Assembly (NCBI RefSeq): GCF_001514495.1
Contig: NZ_BCNM01000012.1
Coordinates: forward strand, 1 to 64,000
Source: Paenibacillus pabuli NBRC 13638
GTDB taxonomy: Bacteria > Bacillota > Bacilli > Paenibacillales > Paenibacillaceae
DNA length: 64,000 nt
Direction: 5' to 3'
Shown: piece after piece, positions 16,216 through 25,133 of the stretch
Layout: each line of letters begins with the position of its first letter
Numbering within the stretch: the first letter of the stretch is position 1
Notes under the pieces: model-generated
The model's database searches: none
Seen by the model: the letters and a program-made list of their open reading frames with translations, nothing else
What the model was told of the DNA's origin: nothing
Made by a program: the position numbers and the translations under genes

Positions 16216-16947
16216 ATGGATAATTGTTCTGAACAACTAATTGCTGGGATCCCTTGTTTATGGATTAAGCCTAACTGTCACTCTAAAGGGATACTCATTT
16301 TATATCATGGATGGGTTTCAAACATTAAGGATTACATTTTCTTTGGTTCATTGATTTCTGATTGGGGATACACAGTTATCCTACCTGAGATTCCATATCA
16401 CGGTACCAGAGGGGCGCTTAACTATTTTGATCCTAAAGAAATACAAAAACATTTTTGGAATGTCGTTATTCAGACAGTTGAAGAAGCTGGAGATCTTATT
16501 TCTGAATTAACCCTATATGACAAGATAGTGGGAGTTGTCGGTAATTCTACTGGCGGTTTTGCAGCTGCAGGTGTTTATTCAAATCACATAAGTATCAAAT
16601 CTGCAATAATAATGAACGGTTCATGCGCTTGGGAAAGGTTTGAAGAACTCATTTGTGAAAGAGATGGAAGGACACCTTGGACTTCTATGGATAAGAATAC
16701 AATCCTAAAGCTAGATCCGGCTAAATTAACAGGAAATATGAAGAATAAAGCGATGCTTATTTTACATGGAACAGAAGATACAACTATTCCAATTGATAGT
16801 CAGAAGTATTTTATGAAGGTCATTGAACAGAACAATGAAATAAATAAATCAGTACAATTTGTTGAGTACTCCAAAGTAAATCATCATATTACTTTAAGCA
16901 TGTTAGAAGAATCAAAGAGATGGTTAGATGAGCAAACACATAATTAA
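16216..16947 (+). CDS. Alpha/beta hydrolase
   Basis: 243 residues. The nucleophile elbow is GNSTGG (Ser about 112), the acid is in LILHGTEDTTIP, and the catalytic His is probably in VNHHIT near the C-terminus. The oxyanion region LYHGWVSNIKDY is intact, so the triad appears complete. Substrate unknown; esterase or peptidase activity is plausible. No signal peptide. ATG 16216 follows TGGAGAG. An attC-like element begins 25 nt after the stop. Confidence 0.75.
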   Translation: MDNCSEQLIAGIPCLWIKPNCHSKGILILYHGWVSNIKDYIFFGSLISDWGYTVILPEIPYHGTRGALNYFDPKEIQKHFWNVVIQTVEEAGDLISELTLYDKIVGVVGNSTGGFAAAGVYSNHISIKSAIIMNGSCAWERFEELICERDGRTPWTSMDKNTILKLDPAKLTGNMKNKAMLILHGTEDTTIPIDSQKYFMKVIEQNNEINKSVQFVEYSKVNHHITLSMLEESKRWLDEQTHN

Positions 16948-16971
16948 AATCTTGAAGATAGTAGTAGCTGC

Positions 16972-17125
16972 TTATAACAAAATAGTCCCTTATCAGGGCA
17001 TTTGTACCTCCAGCTCTGGCAGGAGTTTGAGGAGTGTTATAGGGAATAATTGGAAGTGGTTGTAATCGATCCGTTTGTTGAACTTACTTAAGTTTCTCGG
17101 GTTCGTGAGGACAACAACGTTATAG
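16972..17125 (+). repeat. attC-like element, long form
   Basis: TTATAAC (16972-16978) and GTTATAG (17119-17125) are complementary over six positions. On each side a 6-nt spacer separates them from GTCC (16985-16988) and GGAC, which can pair. A second GTTATAG at 17036-17042 could close a shorter 71-nt version. A CCCT/AGGG hairpin lies near the left end. The internal sequence differs from the GCAGCGGCTC family; only the architecture is shared. Confidence 0.3.
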
Positions 17126-17217
17126 AAAATCAGCGCAAGGATGCAATGAGTTAAAGAAAACACTTTTTCAGTAATTAATTGGTAGATTAGATAAATTTCA
17201 TAGACTGGAGTGTGCTC

Positions 17218-17647
17218 ATGGAAATTGAATTAGAAGTAATTAAGAAGATATCACATGGTCACCAAATAAAGAAAGTAATAGTATTGCCAATCTGGTTGCC
17301 CATATAAGAGGTTGTGTTCACTCAAGAATAGAAACGATATTTTATGATATTGCTGATTCAAGAGACAGGGATAAGGAGTTTGAATATGGGCTTAAATTGT
17401 CGATAGAAGAAGCCTATAACATGACTAAGGAATCATTCAATATCTCGAACACCTCAGTTCCAACCCAAATTTGTTGTTATCTCAACCTTTCATTAATCGT
17501 CCCCCTCTAACATTCAGTCAAGTAAATAATGAAACAACTGTTTTGAATCTAATGATAGCAATGGTAAGAGAAATTCACTATCACACTGGTCAAATCATAT
17601 ATGCAGCCAAAATAAGGAAAGGAAAGCTAGTTTGGCAATACGATTGA
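17218..17647 (+). pseudogene. DinB superfamily (DUF1572-like) pseudogene, two frameshifts
   Basis: Three frames are needed to read one protein: an ATG-initiated head (17218), then SIANLVAHIRGCVHSRIE to NISNTSVP, then QPFINRPPLTFSQV to GQIIYAAKIRKGKLVWQYD ending at TGA 17647. The shifts fall near 17260 and near 17460-17510. The HYHTGQ segment holds the metal-ligand His of DinB-type four-helix bundles. The breaks make a functional product unlikely. An intact DinB gene of another type is present at 34044. Confidence 0.7.
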
Positions 17648-17669
17648 TATCAACAGAATGCAATAAAAA

Positions 17670-18173
17670 ATGTCTAACCCAAAAAAGGAGATGGTATCTA
17701 TCTATTCTTATAGATCTCTAATGAATGAAGACTTAAAAAATATAAGTTCTTTTCCTCAGTCAAAGGAAGAATTGTTTTATATTAGTCCTCGGTTTAAATA
17801 TCCTTTAACGCCAGACCAGATGTTAAAACTTCTTGAGAGTCGATACGAACCTACAGTTATTGTTGATGAGGAGTCAGGTCAAGTTATAGCTTATGCCAAT
17901 TTATATGACTATAAAGATGATGTATGTTGGTTAGGCAACGTTATTGTATCGAAGGATTTTAGAGGAAAAGGTGCTGCTAATTATTTGTTGAAAACGATGA
18001 TAATGAAGGCGAAATCGATTTATAAAGTTAAACACTTATTATTATCATGTCATAGCACGAATTCAAGAGGACTAGCATTTTATCACAAGCAAGGATTTAA
18101 ACCCATTGATATGCGAATAACGGATTTAGATGAACAAAAAATAATAACTATACAAATGAAGTTAGAGATTTAG
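17670..18173 (+). CDS. GNAT family N-acetyltransferase
   Basis: 167 residues; acetyl-CoA loop FRGKGAANYLL, C-terminal SRGLAFYHKQGFKP. ATG 17670 has no clear ribosome binding site. AAAAGGAG at 17682-17688 lies inside the frame, just ahead of an ATG at 17691 that is too close to use it well, so the true start is uncertain. It follows the DinB pseudogene by 22 nt. Confidence 0.7.
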   Translation: MSNPKKEMVSIYSYRSLMNEDLKNISSFPQSKEELFYISPRFKYPLTPDQMLKLLESRYEPTVIVDEESGQVIAYANLYDYKDDVCWLGNVIVSKDFRGKGAANYLLKTMIMKAKSIYKVKHLLLSCHSTNSRGLAFYHKQGFKPIDMRITDLDEQKIITIQMKLEI

Positions 18174-18272
18174 AATGCATTCAAGAAGAACGAAACCGCA
18201 TATTATACGTGTAATGTTGGGAACTAACATAGAAGAAGAACACAAATTTCAATAACGGGAGGATGATATGAA

Positions 18273-18746
18273 ATGGAAATCTCATTATCCAAAGCAGGTC
18301 TTAAAGAAGCTTCAATCATTCACGAAATGCAAATAAAAGCATTCATGCCTCTATTAAATAAATATAAAGACTATGAAACAAACCCAGCAAATCAAACGGT
18401 AGAACAAATAGCAGATCGAATAAATCAAAGCTATACAGATTATTACCTAATAAGACAAGCGAATATTCCTGTGGGGGCCATTAGAATAGTAAAAAAGGAA
18501 AATAAAATCTATCGAGTAAGCCCTGTATTTATTTTACCCGACTACCAAGGGAGAGGGATTGCACAAAAAGTATTTTCAATGATTGAAGATAGGTATAGCG
18601 ATGCGGGAATATGGGAGTTGGCTACAATCTCAGAAGAGCAGAGGAATTGTTACCTTTATGAGAAATTAGGATATAGACAGAAGGGAGATACGAAACAAAT
18701 TAACGACAAAATGACAATTGTGATTTATGAAAAACTTATGATTTAG
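18273..18746 (+). CDS. GNAT family N-acetyltransferase
   Basis: 157 residues; MEISLSKAGLKEASIIHEMQIKAFMPLL opening, loop YQGRGIAQKVFSMI, and CYLYEKLGYRQKGD near the end. It matches a frequent Bacillota GNAT subgroup. GGAGG lies 11 nt before ATG 18273; another ATG at 18268 is out of frame. Substrate unknown. Confidence 0.8.
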   Translation: MEISLSKAGLKEASIIHEMQIKAFMPLLNKYKDYETNPANQTVEQIADRINQSYTDYYLIRQANIPVGAIRIVKKENKIYRVSPVFILPDYQGRGIAQKVFSMIEDRYSDAGIWELATISEEQRNCYLYEKLGYRQKGDTKQINDKMTIVIYEKLMI

Positions 18747-18808
18747 GTACGGCTTAGAAAGTCCCTTGAGTTATAAAGAAAATTTGAAACTAATAAAGGA
18801 CTGGTTGC

Positions 18809-19294
18809 ATGTTCTATGTTAATTCAAGAGCGATCATTGAAAGATCTGGTAATGAAGCAACAGAGATTGTCATACAAAGAAGAACAAAGACGGATTCTTC
18901 TTTTCAGTTTGAACTTCCTGGAGGTAGAATTGAACCGTTTGAATCGTTGATCCAAGCTCTGGTAAGAGAGGTTAAAGAAGAAACTGGATTAGATGTTTAT
19001 GAAATTGAAGGAACTGAAACAAGAATTGATACAACTGGAATAAATCCTGAATTTGAAGTGGAATGTCTTAGACCATTCGCTGCTTATCAAACCATTAAGG
19101 GACCAATTGATTCTGTTGGATATTATTTTAGATGTAAGGCAAGTGGAGATTTGTTAGAAGCTGGTGACGAAACAATAGAAATTCAATGGATTGATATTAA
19201 GGAACTAAATAATTTATTTATGGAGAACCCATTAGATTTTTCCGATATTGATCGTGCTGGAATTAAGTACTACTTGAAGCATCAAGGATATTGA
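18809..19294 (+). CDS. Nudix hydrolase
   Basis: 161 residues. The Nudix box starts at GGRIEPFESLIQALVREV and ends with KEETGL, matching GX5EX7REUXEEXGU. It would hydrolyse a nucleoside diphosphate linked to another moiety, with Mg2+ bound by the box glutamates. Substrate unknown. The next gene begins 14 nt after its stop, so the two are probably co-transcribed; acetyltransferase-Nudix neighbours recur in this array. Confidence 0.85.
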   Translation: MFYVNSRAIIERSGNEATEIVIQRRTKTDSSFQFELPGGRIEPFESLIQALVREVKEETGLDVYEIEGTETRIDTTGINPEFEVECLRPFAAYQTIKGPIDSVGYYFRCKASGDLLEAGDETIEIQWIDIKELNNLFMENPLDFSDIDRAGIKYYLKHQGY

Positions 19295-19308
19295 GAGGAG
19301 CTGGATTG

Positions 19309-19731
19309 ATGGATTTTATATATGGAGAATATCTTATCAGTGATAACAAAGAACTTATGGATATCCATGCGGTAAAGGGTTTCTTATCTAGAAGCTATTG
19401 GGCCAATGCGAGATCCGATGAAAAAATTGAGAAGTCCATCCATTCTTCAATATGTTTTGGGATGTATAAGGAAGAAATTCAAGTGGGTTTTGCAAGGGTT
19501 GTCACAGATGATGCGACAATGTATTGGCTGTGTGATGTTATTATTCATGAGGATTATAGGGGCCAAGGACTTGGTAAGAAACTAATTGAAGTGATAACAC
19601 AATCGGATCGTTTTAAAGACTTAATGGGGTTACTTGGAACATTGGATGCACATGAATTATATGAACAATATCAATTTAATAGAAATACGGAACGGTTCAT
19701 GATAAGACTTCCTGATTTTTTGAGGGAGTGA
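19309..19731 (+). CDS. GNAT family N-acetyltransferase
   Basis: About 140 residues with loop YRGQGLGKKLIEVI and a SRSYWANARSDEKIEKSI motif near the N-terminus, typical of the small YjdJ-like group whose members end in HELYEQYQF. ATG 19309 has GAGGAG 8 nt upstream; an in-frame start at 19291 overlaps the Nudix stop. Its stop overlaps the start region of the next membrane-protein gene. Confidence 0.8.
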   Translation: MDFIYGEYLISDNKELMDIHAVKGFLSRSYWANARSDEKIEKSIHSSICFGMYKEEIQVGFARVVTDDATMYWLCDVIIHEDYRGQGLGKKLIEVITQSDRFKDLMGLLGTLDAHELYEQYQFNRNTERFMIRLPDFLRE

Positions 19732-19736
19732 TGACT

Positions 19737-19961
19737 ATGAGGAGAGTTCTTTATTTTCTTTCTTTGATTATTGGGATCGTTTTCATATCCCTTGGAATAA
19801 TACCAGCTATTTTTGCCTATCCATACCGTGATGGACCAAATTCAGGACCAGCAGACCTTTGGGAACTGATTCGAATCATTAGTTACGAACAATGGATATT
19901 TTTTCTGATTGTTGGTCTGATATTAAGTCTTTTTCCTGCGTTAAAGCTACGGAAGACATGA
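19737..19961 (+). CDS. Small two-helix membrane protein
   Basis: About 74 residues with hydrophobic helices at about 3-25 and 50-68 and a short proline-rich loop between (YPYRDGPNSGPADLW). It starts at or near overlapping GTG/ATG codons at 19728-19737, in the stop region of the preceding acetyltransferase gene, so translational coupling is likely. No family recognised. Confidence 0.6.
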   Translation: MRRVLYFLSLIIGIVFISLGIIPAIFAYPYRDGPNSGPADLWELIRIISYEQWIFFLIVGLILSLFPALKLRKT

Positions 19962-19977
19962 AGGGGGATTTTATCAA

Positions 19978-20400
19978 ATGTACAAACTTAAAACAAAAGA
20001 AACAGACAACAGCGTCATTGAATTTATTGAAAGTGTTGAGAATCCCAAAAAGCGTGAAGACGCGTATCAACTTTTGGATATTTTCACTGAAACAACAGGG
20101 TATAAAGCAAAGATATGGGGACCGAGTATTATTGGATTCGGCGCTTATCATTATAAATATGAATCTGGCCACGAAGGAGATGCACCATTGGTGGGCTTTT
20201 CTCCTCGAAAAGCAAAAATCAGTTTGTATTTTGCGATAGGTGATGCAGAGCGAGAGAATCTATTAAAGGACTTTGGAAAACATACGACAGGAAAAGCATG
20301 TGTATACATCAATAAAGTTGCAGATATCAATGAAGATGTATTAAAGGCGTTGATCAATCAATCGATTAGTTTCTTGAAAGAAACTTTTCCGAATCCTTAA
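19978..20400 (+). CDS. DUF1801 family protein
   Basis: 140 residues matching DUF1801: an EFIESVENPKKREDAYQLLDIFTETTGYKAKIW-type start (residues 15-47), GFGAYHYKYESG, SPRKAKISLYF, and GKACVYINKV near the C-terminus. The fold is related to YdhG/Fra-like small proteins; molecular function is not established. It lies 16 nt after the small membrane-protein gene, with GGGGGA before ATG 19978. Confidence 0.8.
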   Translation: MYKLKTKETDNSVIEFIESVENPKKREDAYQLLDIFTETTGYKAKIWGPSIIGFGAYHYKYESGHEGDAPLVGFSPRKAKISLYFAIGDAERENLLKDFGKHTTGKACVYINKVADINEDVLKALINQSISFLKETFPNP

Positions 20401-20433
20401 TTCCTGTTAACTGATTTTATTGGAGGTCATGTG

Positions 20434-20865
20434 ATGACAGAAAAGAACATTCATATACGATGGGCGAACGCAAATGATGCAGAGGACCTTCTGAAGCTCA
20501 ATGATGCTTTTAATGGAGTTGGTACATCCATAGAGGAAGTAAAAGATAGCCTTGCTTTATCTGATGAGTTGATTGCTATAGCTGTCATTGACGATCAGGC
20601 AGTGGGATTTGCTTGTGCTCAATATTTTAAATCTTTTTGTTATCGTGAACTCCAGGGAGAGATCACAGAAATGTATATTACCGAAGTTGCCCGGAGAAGA
20701 GGATTGGCAACGTTGTTAATTGCTTTTATAGAGGATAAACTCAGATCACGTGGTGTTACAAGTGTAAAGATCCTGACAGGCCAAGAAAATGAAATAGCCA
20801 TAAGGACATACGGAAAATCGAACTATGCTATAACGGAGGAAGTAATGCTTCAAAAGGAACTATAA
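20434..20865 (+). CDS. GNAT family N-acetyltransferase
   Basis: 143 residues; ARRRGLATLLIAFIEDKL is the acetyl-CoA loop region and NEIAIRTYGKSNYAITEEVML replaces the usual FYEKxGF. Residues IHIRWANANDAEDLLKLND form the first strand and helix. ATG 20434 has TGGAGGT 6-7 nt upstream. Acceptor unknown. Confidence 0.8.
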   Translation: MTEKNIHIRWANANDAEDLLKLNDAFNGVGTSIEEVKDSLALSDELIAIAVIDDQAVGFACAQYFKSFCYRELQGEITEMYITEVARRRGLATLLIAFIEDKLRSRGVTSVKILTGQENEIAIRTYGKSNYAITEEVMLQKEL

Positions 20866-20953
20866 ACCACAAAGATATTGGACAGTAGAGAGGTAGAGAG
20901 AGAATTTTAGATATGGGGCTATCAAATTCAAAACATGAGAAGAGGGACTTTAA

Positions 20954-21355
20954 ATGAAATTTATTGTGTCTGCAAGTGTGATTGTCCTTAATGAGAACGA
21001 TGAAATCTTACTTATGAAGGGACGGAGAGGCTGGGAAATGCCTCAAGGCTGTGTGGAAGAAGGCGAGACCATCACACAAGCTGCTATTCGAGAGGTAAAG
21101 GAAGAGACTGGCATTGATATTGAACTTATTAAGTTTTGTGGCCTATATCAGAATACTACGCGGGGAGTATGTAACAATATATTCACTGGAAAACCGATTG
21201 GAGGAACTCTAACTACAAGTATTGAAAGTGATGAGGTTGGTTTCTTTACATTAGAACAAGCCAATGAAATGATAACCTGGGGGAATTTCAAGGAGAGAAT
21301 TCACAAAGCATTGGATGAGAGCACTCATCCCATTTTAGTTGAGTTCTCTGAATAA
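20954..21355 (+). CDS. Nudix hydrolase
   Basis: 133 residues. The Nudix box runs from GCVEEGETITQAAIREV to KEETGI, all key glutamates present. ATG 20954 follows AGAGGGA. It is separated by only 3 nt from a second Nudix gene; the two proteins are not close copies. Probably one transcript. Likely a house-cleaning or nucleotide-sugar hydrolase; substrate not determinable. Confidence 0.85.
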   Translation: MKFIVSASVIVLNENDEILLMKGRRGWEMPQGCVEEGETITQAAIREVKEETGIDIELIKFCGLYQNTTRGVCNNIFTGKPIGGTLTTSIESDEVGFFTLEQANEMITWGNFKERIHKALDESTHPILVEFSE

Positions 21356-21373
21356 CATATGGGTGAAGGTATC

Positions 21374-21799
21374 TTGAAAAACAACATCGTTGTTGTGGTT
21401 AAGGGAGTTATTGAAAATAAAGGCAGGGTATTGATATTAAAACGTTCAGCTGCAGATGAAGTTGCCGCTGGGAGCTGGGAAACCGTTGGTGGAAAGATCG
21501 ATTTTGGAGAAGAACTAGAAGGAGCTTTGATTCGTGAAGTGAAAGAAGAAGCTGGGCTTAAAGTGAGTGTTGAGAAATTACTATTTGCTGCTACTTTTTT
21601 TACGGATCCGCATAGACAGATCGTATTACTGACATATTTGTGCAGAGCAATAGATGACCGAGTTATACTTTCAGAAGAACATAGCGAGTATATGTGGGCA
21701 ACCAGATCAGAGTTATATGACTATTTACCACAAACTATTTTAAATGATTTTAAAAAATATAACGTAATCGATACAGTTGAAATCACAGCTAAACAATAA
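21374..21799 (+). CDS. Nudix hydrolase
   Basis: 141 residues. The box GGKIDFGEELEGALIREV..KEEAGL is intact. The start is probably TTG 21374 (reading MKNNIVVVVKG), which has GTGAAGG upstream; ATG 21359 gives a longer form lacking a ribosome binding site. The adjacent, non-identical Nudix gene upstream suggests co-expression. Confidence 0.8.
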   Translation: MKNNIVVVVKGVIENKGRVLILKRSAADEVAAGSWETVGGKIDFGEELEGALIREVKEEAGLKVSVEKLLFAATFFTDPHRQIVLLTYLCRAIDDRVILSEEHSEYMWATRSELYDYLPQTILNDFKKYNVIDTVEITAKQ

Positions 21800-21864
21800 G
21801 GACTCAAGTAACTCATTAATCTACTTCAACGAAATATAATTCGGCAAACGAAAGGGATTTTTGA

Positions 21865-22326
21865 ATGAACCCAATTACTATAGAACCAATCGATAAAACG
21901 AATTGGGAAGAGGCGATCGCGATATCTTTACTTGAAACGCAAGTAAATCTTGTACCGACGGTCATCGAATCTTTAGCATATGCCTACGTGAAGCCGTGGG
22001 ATGCAGCTTTTGATCCATATCTTTTGCGTGAAGGCGATAAAGCTTTCGGTTTTTTCTATTTATCGTACACACCAGCAAGTACTGATAATTATTGGATTGG
22101 AGGATTTCAAATAGATAAGGACTATCAAGGAAAAGGATTAGGAAGTCAATCACTTTATATGATACTGGAAAGTATTCAGGAAAAGCATCCACAATGTCAA
22201 ATCATCTCACTAACTGTAGAAAAAAGTAATGCACATGCAAGAGCCTTATATGAGAAGATAGGATTTATTGATCAGGAATTGGAAAATCAGGATGGTGAGA
22301 TGGTATATAAGCTCCAATTGAAATAA
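21865..22326 (+). CDS. GNAT acetyltransferase, spermidine-acetyltransferase-like
   Basis: 153 residues. The pattern VNLVPTVIESLAYAYV near residue 30, FQIDKDYQGKGLG as the CoA loop, and ALYEKIGF near the end place it with BltD/PaiA-like polyamine acetyltransferases of Bacillota. Two relatives lie at 28767 and 30020, so the array carries three diverged members of one subgroup. Polyamine acetylation is inferred from family only. GGGATT precedes ATG 21865. Confidence 0.75.
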   Translation: MNPITIEPIDKTNWEEAIAISLLETQVNLVPTVIESLAYAYVKPWDAAFDPYLLREGDKAFGFFYLSYTPASTDNYWIGGFQIDKDYQGKGLGSQSLYMILESIQEKHPQCQIISLTVEKSNAHARALYEKIGFIDQELENQDGEMVYKLQLK

Positions 22327-22387
22327 GCCAGATATCAACCACAATGAAGCTATAATGATCCATTTGACTAAAATAAGGTGGGATAGC

Positions 22388-22942
22388 ATGGTGTACGACA
22401 ATCTCAATATAACGATGACCACAGAGAGGTTACTGTTAAGATTATTTACGAAAGCAGATGCTGAAACCGTTACCAGACTATGTAATGACTACCACATTTA
22501 TAAGAGCACACTCACATTACCCTACCCATATACATTAGAGTGTGCCTTGTCTTGGATAGAGCACCATAATGAAAATTTTAATGCGGATAAATGTTATGAA
22601 TTTGCTATTTGTGATAGGGAAACAGGTGATTTATACGGGGCAATAGCACTATCTAATCAACAACGTTACGATAACGGTGAGTTATCTTATTGGGTGGGTC
22701 AGCCGTTTTGGGGAAAAGGTTATGCAACGGAAGCTGCTAAAGCCATGTTAGACTTCGCTTTTGATGTGAAAAAATATCATAAGGTATACGCGCGGCACTT
22801 TGCTTCTAACCCGGCATCCGGAAAAGTTATACAGAAGATTGGCATGATAAAAGAAGGAGTACTGGTGGATCATGTCAAGAAAGAAGACCGGTATGAGGAT
22901 CTGATTTACTACGGAGTAGTGAAAAATAAGGTGAAAGAATAA
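22388..22942 (+). CDS. GNAT family N-acetyltransferase (RimJ/RimL type)
   Basis: 184 residues with TTERLLLRLFTKADAETV at the start, WVGQPFWGKGYATEAAKAM as the CoA region and NPASGKVIQKIGM near the end, all typical RimJ/RimL features. ATG 22388 follows AAGGTGGG; the in-frame start at 22355 has none. Target unknown. The next gene starts 27 nt downstream. Confidence 0.8.
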   Translation: MVYDNLNITMTTERLLLRLFTKADAETVTRLCNDYHIYKSTLTLPYPYTLECALSWIEHHNENFNADKCYEFAICDRETGDLYGAIALSNQQRYDNGELSYWVGQPFWGKGYATEAAKAMLDFAFDVKKYHKVYARHFASNPASGKVIQKIGMIKEGVLVDHVKKEDRYEDLIYYGVVKNKVKE

Positions 22943-22969
22943 ATTTCATCCAATGCGGAGGAGTACATA

Positions 22970-23845
22970 TTGAAAATTAAACCGGGTAAACAAGTTTTAC
23001 TATCATGGATGGATTGTTATGTACCGGAAAAAGATTTGTTTTTCCTATCAAAAGAACATCTTGATGATGAAATTGACTTTACGGATGTGCTATTAATGCC
23101 AAAAGAGGAGCTCTATAACCACAGCACATATAGGCAAGTGAATTATGTGAATGGTTATGAGTACTGGAATATAAAGAACATCGATTATGTAATCATTGCG
23201 GATAAAGAATGGATCGAAACCATTCCTGAAGATAAGAAACGATTTTTATTAAATGCACAAGTGCAAAGTGGAAGAGGGCTTGTTTTCCCCGTTACATTGG
23301 TACATGATTTGGCGGAAATCCCTGCAAGCTATTTGATTGATGGACATGTTATCCTTCAACGATCCATGTGGGAAAAGCTGGACAAATCCTGTAAAGAACA
23401 GATCCTTACGACATTGGTTTACGAATGGTGGGATCAAGGGGAATGTGAAAAGCTACCTGAGTCGCTACCTGATTTCCTAAAACCATATGCCAATTCGTTT
23501 GCTAGTTCCCAAGGTGCAAATTGCCTCGCAGCAGTTTTGTTTGCAATCTCCAAAGGGAAACAGGAATGGTTTATCTATGAATGGGTACACCAAAAAACGT
23601 TTCTTGAGAAATTAAAACAGTATCACTACAAGGAGTTACTAACGGACGAACTACATCAAGGGGACGTTGTCAGTTGGACAGATGAGAATGGGATCATCCA
23701 ACATGCAGCCTATCATCTGGGAGAAGAATTATATTTCAATAAGGATGGGCAGACGATATTCAACCCGTGGAAGATACTCTCTAAAGAGCAGCTGTATAGG
23801 GAGTGGGAGCATCTAACCATTGTAACGTATAGACAAACGTTATGA
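22970..23845 (+). CDS. Uncharacterised protein with NlpC/P60-like C-terminal region
   Basis: 291 residues, start TTG 22970 behind CGGAGGAG. The N-terminal 170 residues are not recognised (WMDCYVPEKDLFFLS, YVNGYEYWNIKNIDYVI). The C-terminal part has ANCLAAVLFAISKG, then HQGDVVSW and QHAAYHLGEELYFNKDG, the Cys-then-Gly-Asp-then-His order of papain-like NlpC/P60 or CHAP enzymes. No signal peptide is seen, so it would be cytoplasmic. The enzymatic assignment is inference; the family itself is probably conserved in Paenibacillaceae. Confidence 0.5.
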   Translation: MKIKPGKQVLLSWMDCYVPEKDLFFLSKEHLDDEIDFTDVLLMPKEELYNHSTYRQVNYVNGYEYWNIKNIDYVIIADKEWIETIPEDKKRFLLNAQVQSGRGLVFPVTLVHDLAEIPASYLIDGHVILQRSMWEKLDKSCKEQILTTLVYEWWDQGECEKLPESLPDFLKPYANSFASSQGANCLAAVLFAISKGKQEWFIYEWVHQKTFLEKLKQYHYKELLTDELHQGDVVSWTDENGIIQHAAYHLGEELYFNKDGQTIFNPWKILSKEQLYREWEHLTIVTYRQTL

Positions 23846-23898
23846 AGTATTTTGTTGGGAATTAAAACAGATCTCCCTACATTTATTGGAGGTAAAAA

Positions 23899-24702
23899 AT
23901 GAATACATTAATTCCATCTATAGATTTAATTGAAGAAATTGAAATCTCTGAAATCGATTATATGACAGATCGGATGCTTGCTATACAAGGTCGGGACTCT
24001 AATCCAGAAGGAATTGAGATTCAGCAATTTGGAAATGCCATCTGTTTCTACAGTAAAACCATGCCATGGCCCACGTTTAATACGGTGAAGGGCTTAACAA
24101 ATAATGATCTGGAACACCTGGGTGCTATCATTGATTTTTATAGACAGCGTGATCGAAAGGTTCAGTTCGAAGTCATTCCATCTGTGGTGGATCAGCACTT
24201 TTTGAAACGATTAACCGACTTAGGCATGTATGCATCGGGATTTCACTCATCTCTGATCACCGAGCCACAAGAAAAAAAGAATCAATCTGATCATATCCGA
24301 ATTCAAGAACTTGAAGAGGATCAATTCGAGCTATACGCGACCATTCATTGCAGGGGGACCGGTTTGTCGGATGACGGTATCCCTTATGTCGCCCAGAATA
24401 ATAAGGTTCTTTATCACCGTCCAGGTTGGAAATTTTACATCGCATATGTCAATGACATTCCTGCAGCGGTAAGTGTTCTGTTTATTAAAAATCAAAAGGC
24501 ATCCTTAACCTTTGCAGCAACATTACCTGAGTTTAGAAATCAGGGTGTACATCAGCAGCTTTTGAATCGAAGAATAACGGAAGCCTTGAAGGAATGTAAT
24601 CTGGTGGTAGGGCAATGTTCATTTTTATCTCAAAGTCATCGAAATATGGAGCATGTGGGCATGAAGTTGGGATATATCCGAACAGCATGGACTGAAAGAT
24701 AG
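23899..24702 (+). CDS. GNAT family N-acetyltransferase (long)
   Basis: 267 residues. The N-terminal 130 residues form a GNAT-like half (IQQFGNAICFYSKTMPWPTFN) and the C-terminal half has the loop FRNQGVHQQLLNRRI and a NMEHVGMKLGYIRT motif. It resembles two-domain GNATs in which only the second domain binds CoA. TGGAGGT precedes ATG 23899. Acceptor unknown. Confidence 0.7.
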   Translation: MNTLIPSIDLIEEIEISEIDYMTDRMLAIQGRDSNPEGIEIQQFGNAICFYSKTMPWPTFNTVKGLTNNDLEHLGAIIDFYRQRDRKVQFEVIPSVVDQHFLKRLTDLGMYASGFHSSLITEPQEKKNQSDHIRIQELEEDQFELYATIHCRGTGLSDDGIPYVAQNNKVLYHRPGWKFYIAYVNDIPAAVSVLFIKNQKASLTFAATLPEFRNQGVHQQLLNRRITEALKECNLVVGQCSFLSQSHRNMEHVGMKLGYIRTAWTER

Positions 24703-24762
24703 AGTCAGATTATAGGCTTGGCCTAAAAGATGGATTAAATAAAAGGAAATGGGTGATCGCTC

Positions 24763-25041
24763 ATGAACAATACAAATAAAATCCTGGGTGTCGTTCTCAT
24801 GATTAGCAGTATATTTATAGCAACCATAGATAGAATCTCGGTGAGAATATCCACAGCCATACTGGAAGCGGGATACGCTTCAAGTGGGAAGACACGCGAG
24901 TTAATGCCCGCAAACGATATGGGTTTTACGGGGCTTCTCATATACTTCCTGTTTTTCGTCGGATTTGTGCTATTGGTTTCTGGTTTCCCGGGAAGTTCCA
25001 GAAAGGATAAAACCAATAAGCACACCAAGAACCATATCTAG
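24763..25041 (+). CDS. Small two-helix membrane protein
   Basis: 92 residues with hydrophobic segments at about 8-24 and 53-74 and a very basic hydrophilic tail (RKDKTNKHTKNH). GGGTGA lies ahead of ATG 24763. Not recognised. It stands between an acetyltransferase and a phosphoesterase gene without evident link. Confidence 0.5.
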   Translation: MNNTNKILGVVLMISSIFIATIDRISVRISTAILEAGYASSGKTRELMPANDMGFTGLLIYFLFFVGFVLLVSGFPGSSRKDKTNKHTKNHI

Positions 25042-25133
25042 TGGTGCATAAGAATGATATGCTCATGAAAATGAAGGAATAAGAAGTGCTTGCAGCCCTG
25101 TTCTTATTGGTTGTGTGCAGTAAAGGAGATCGT

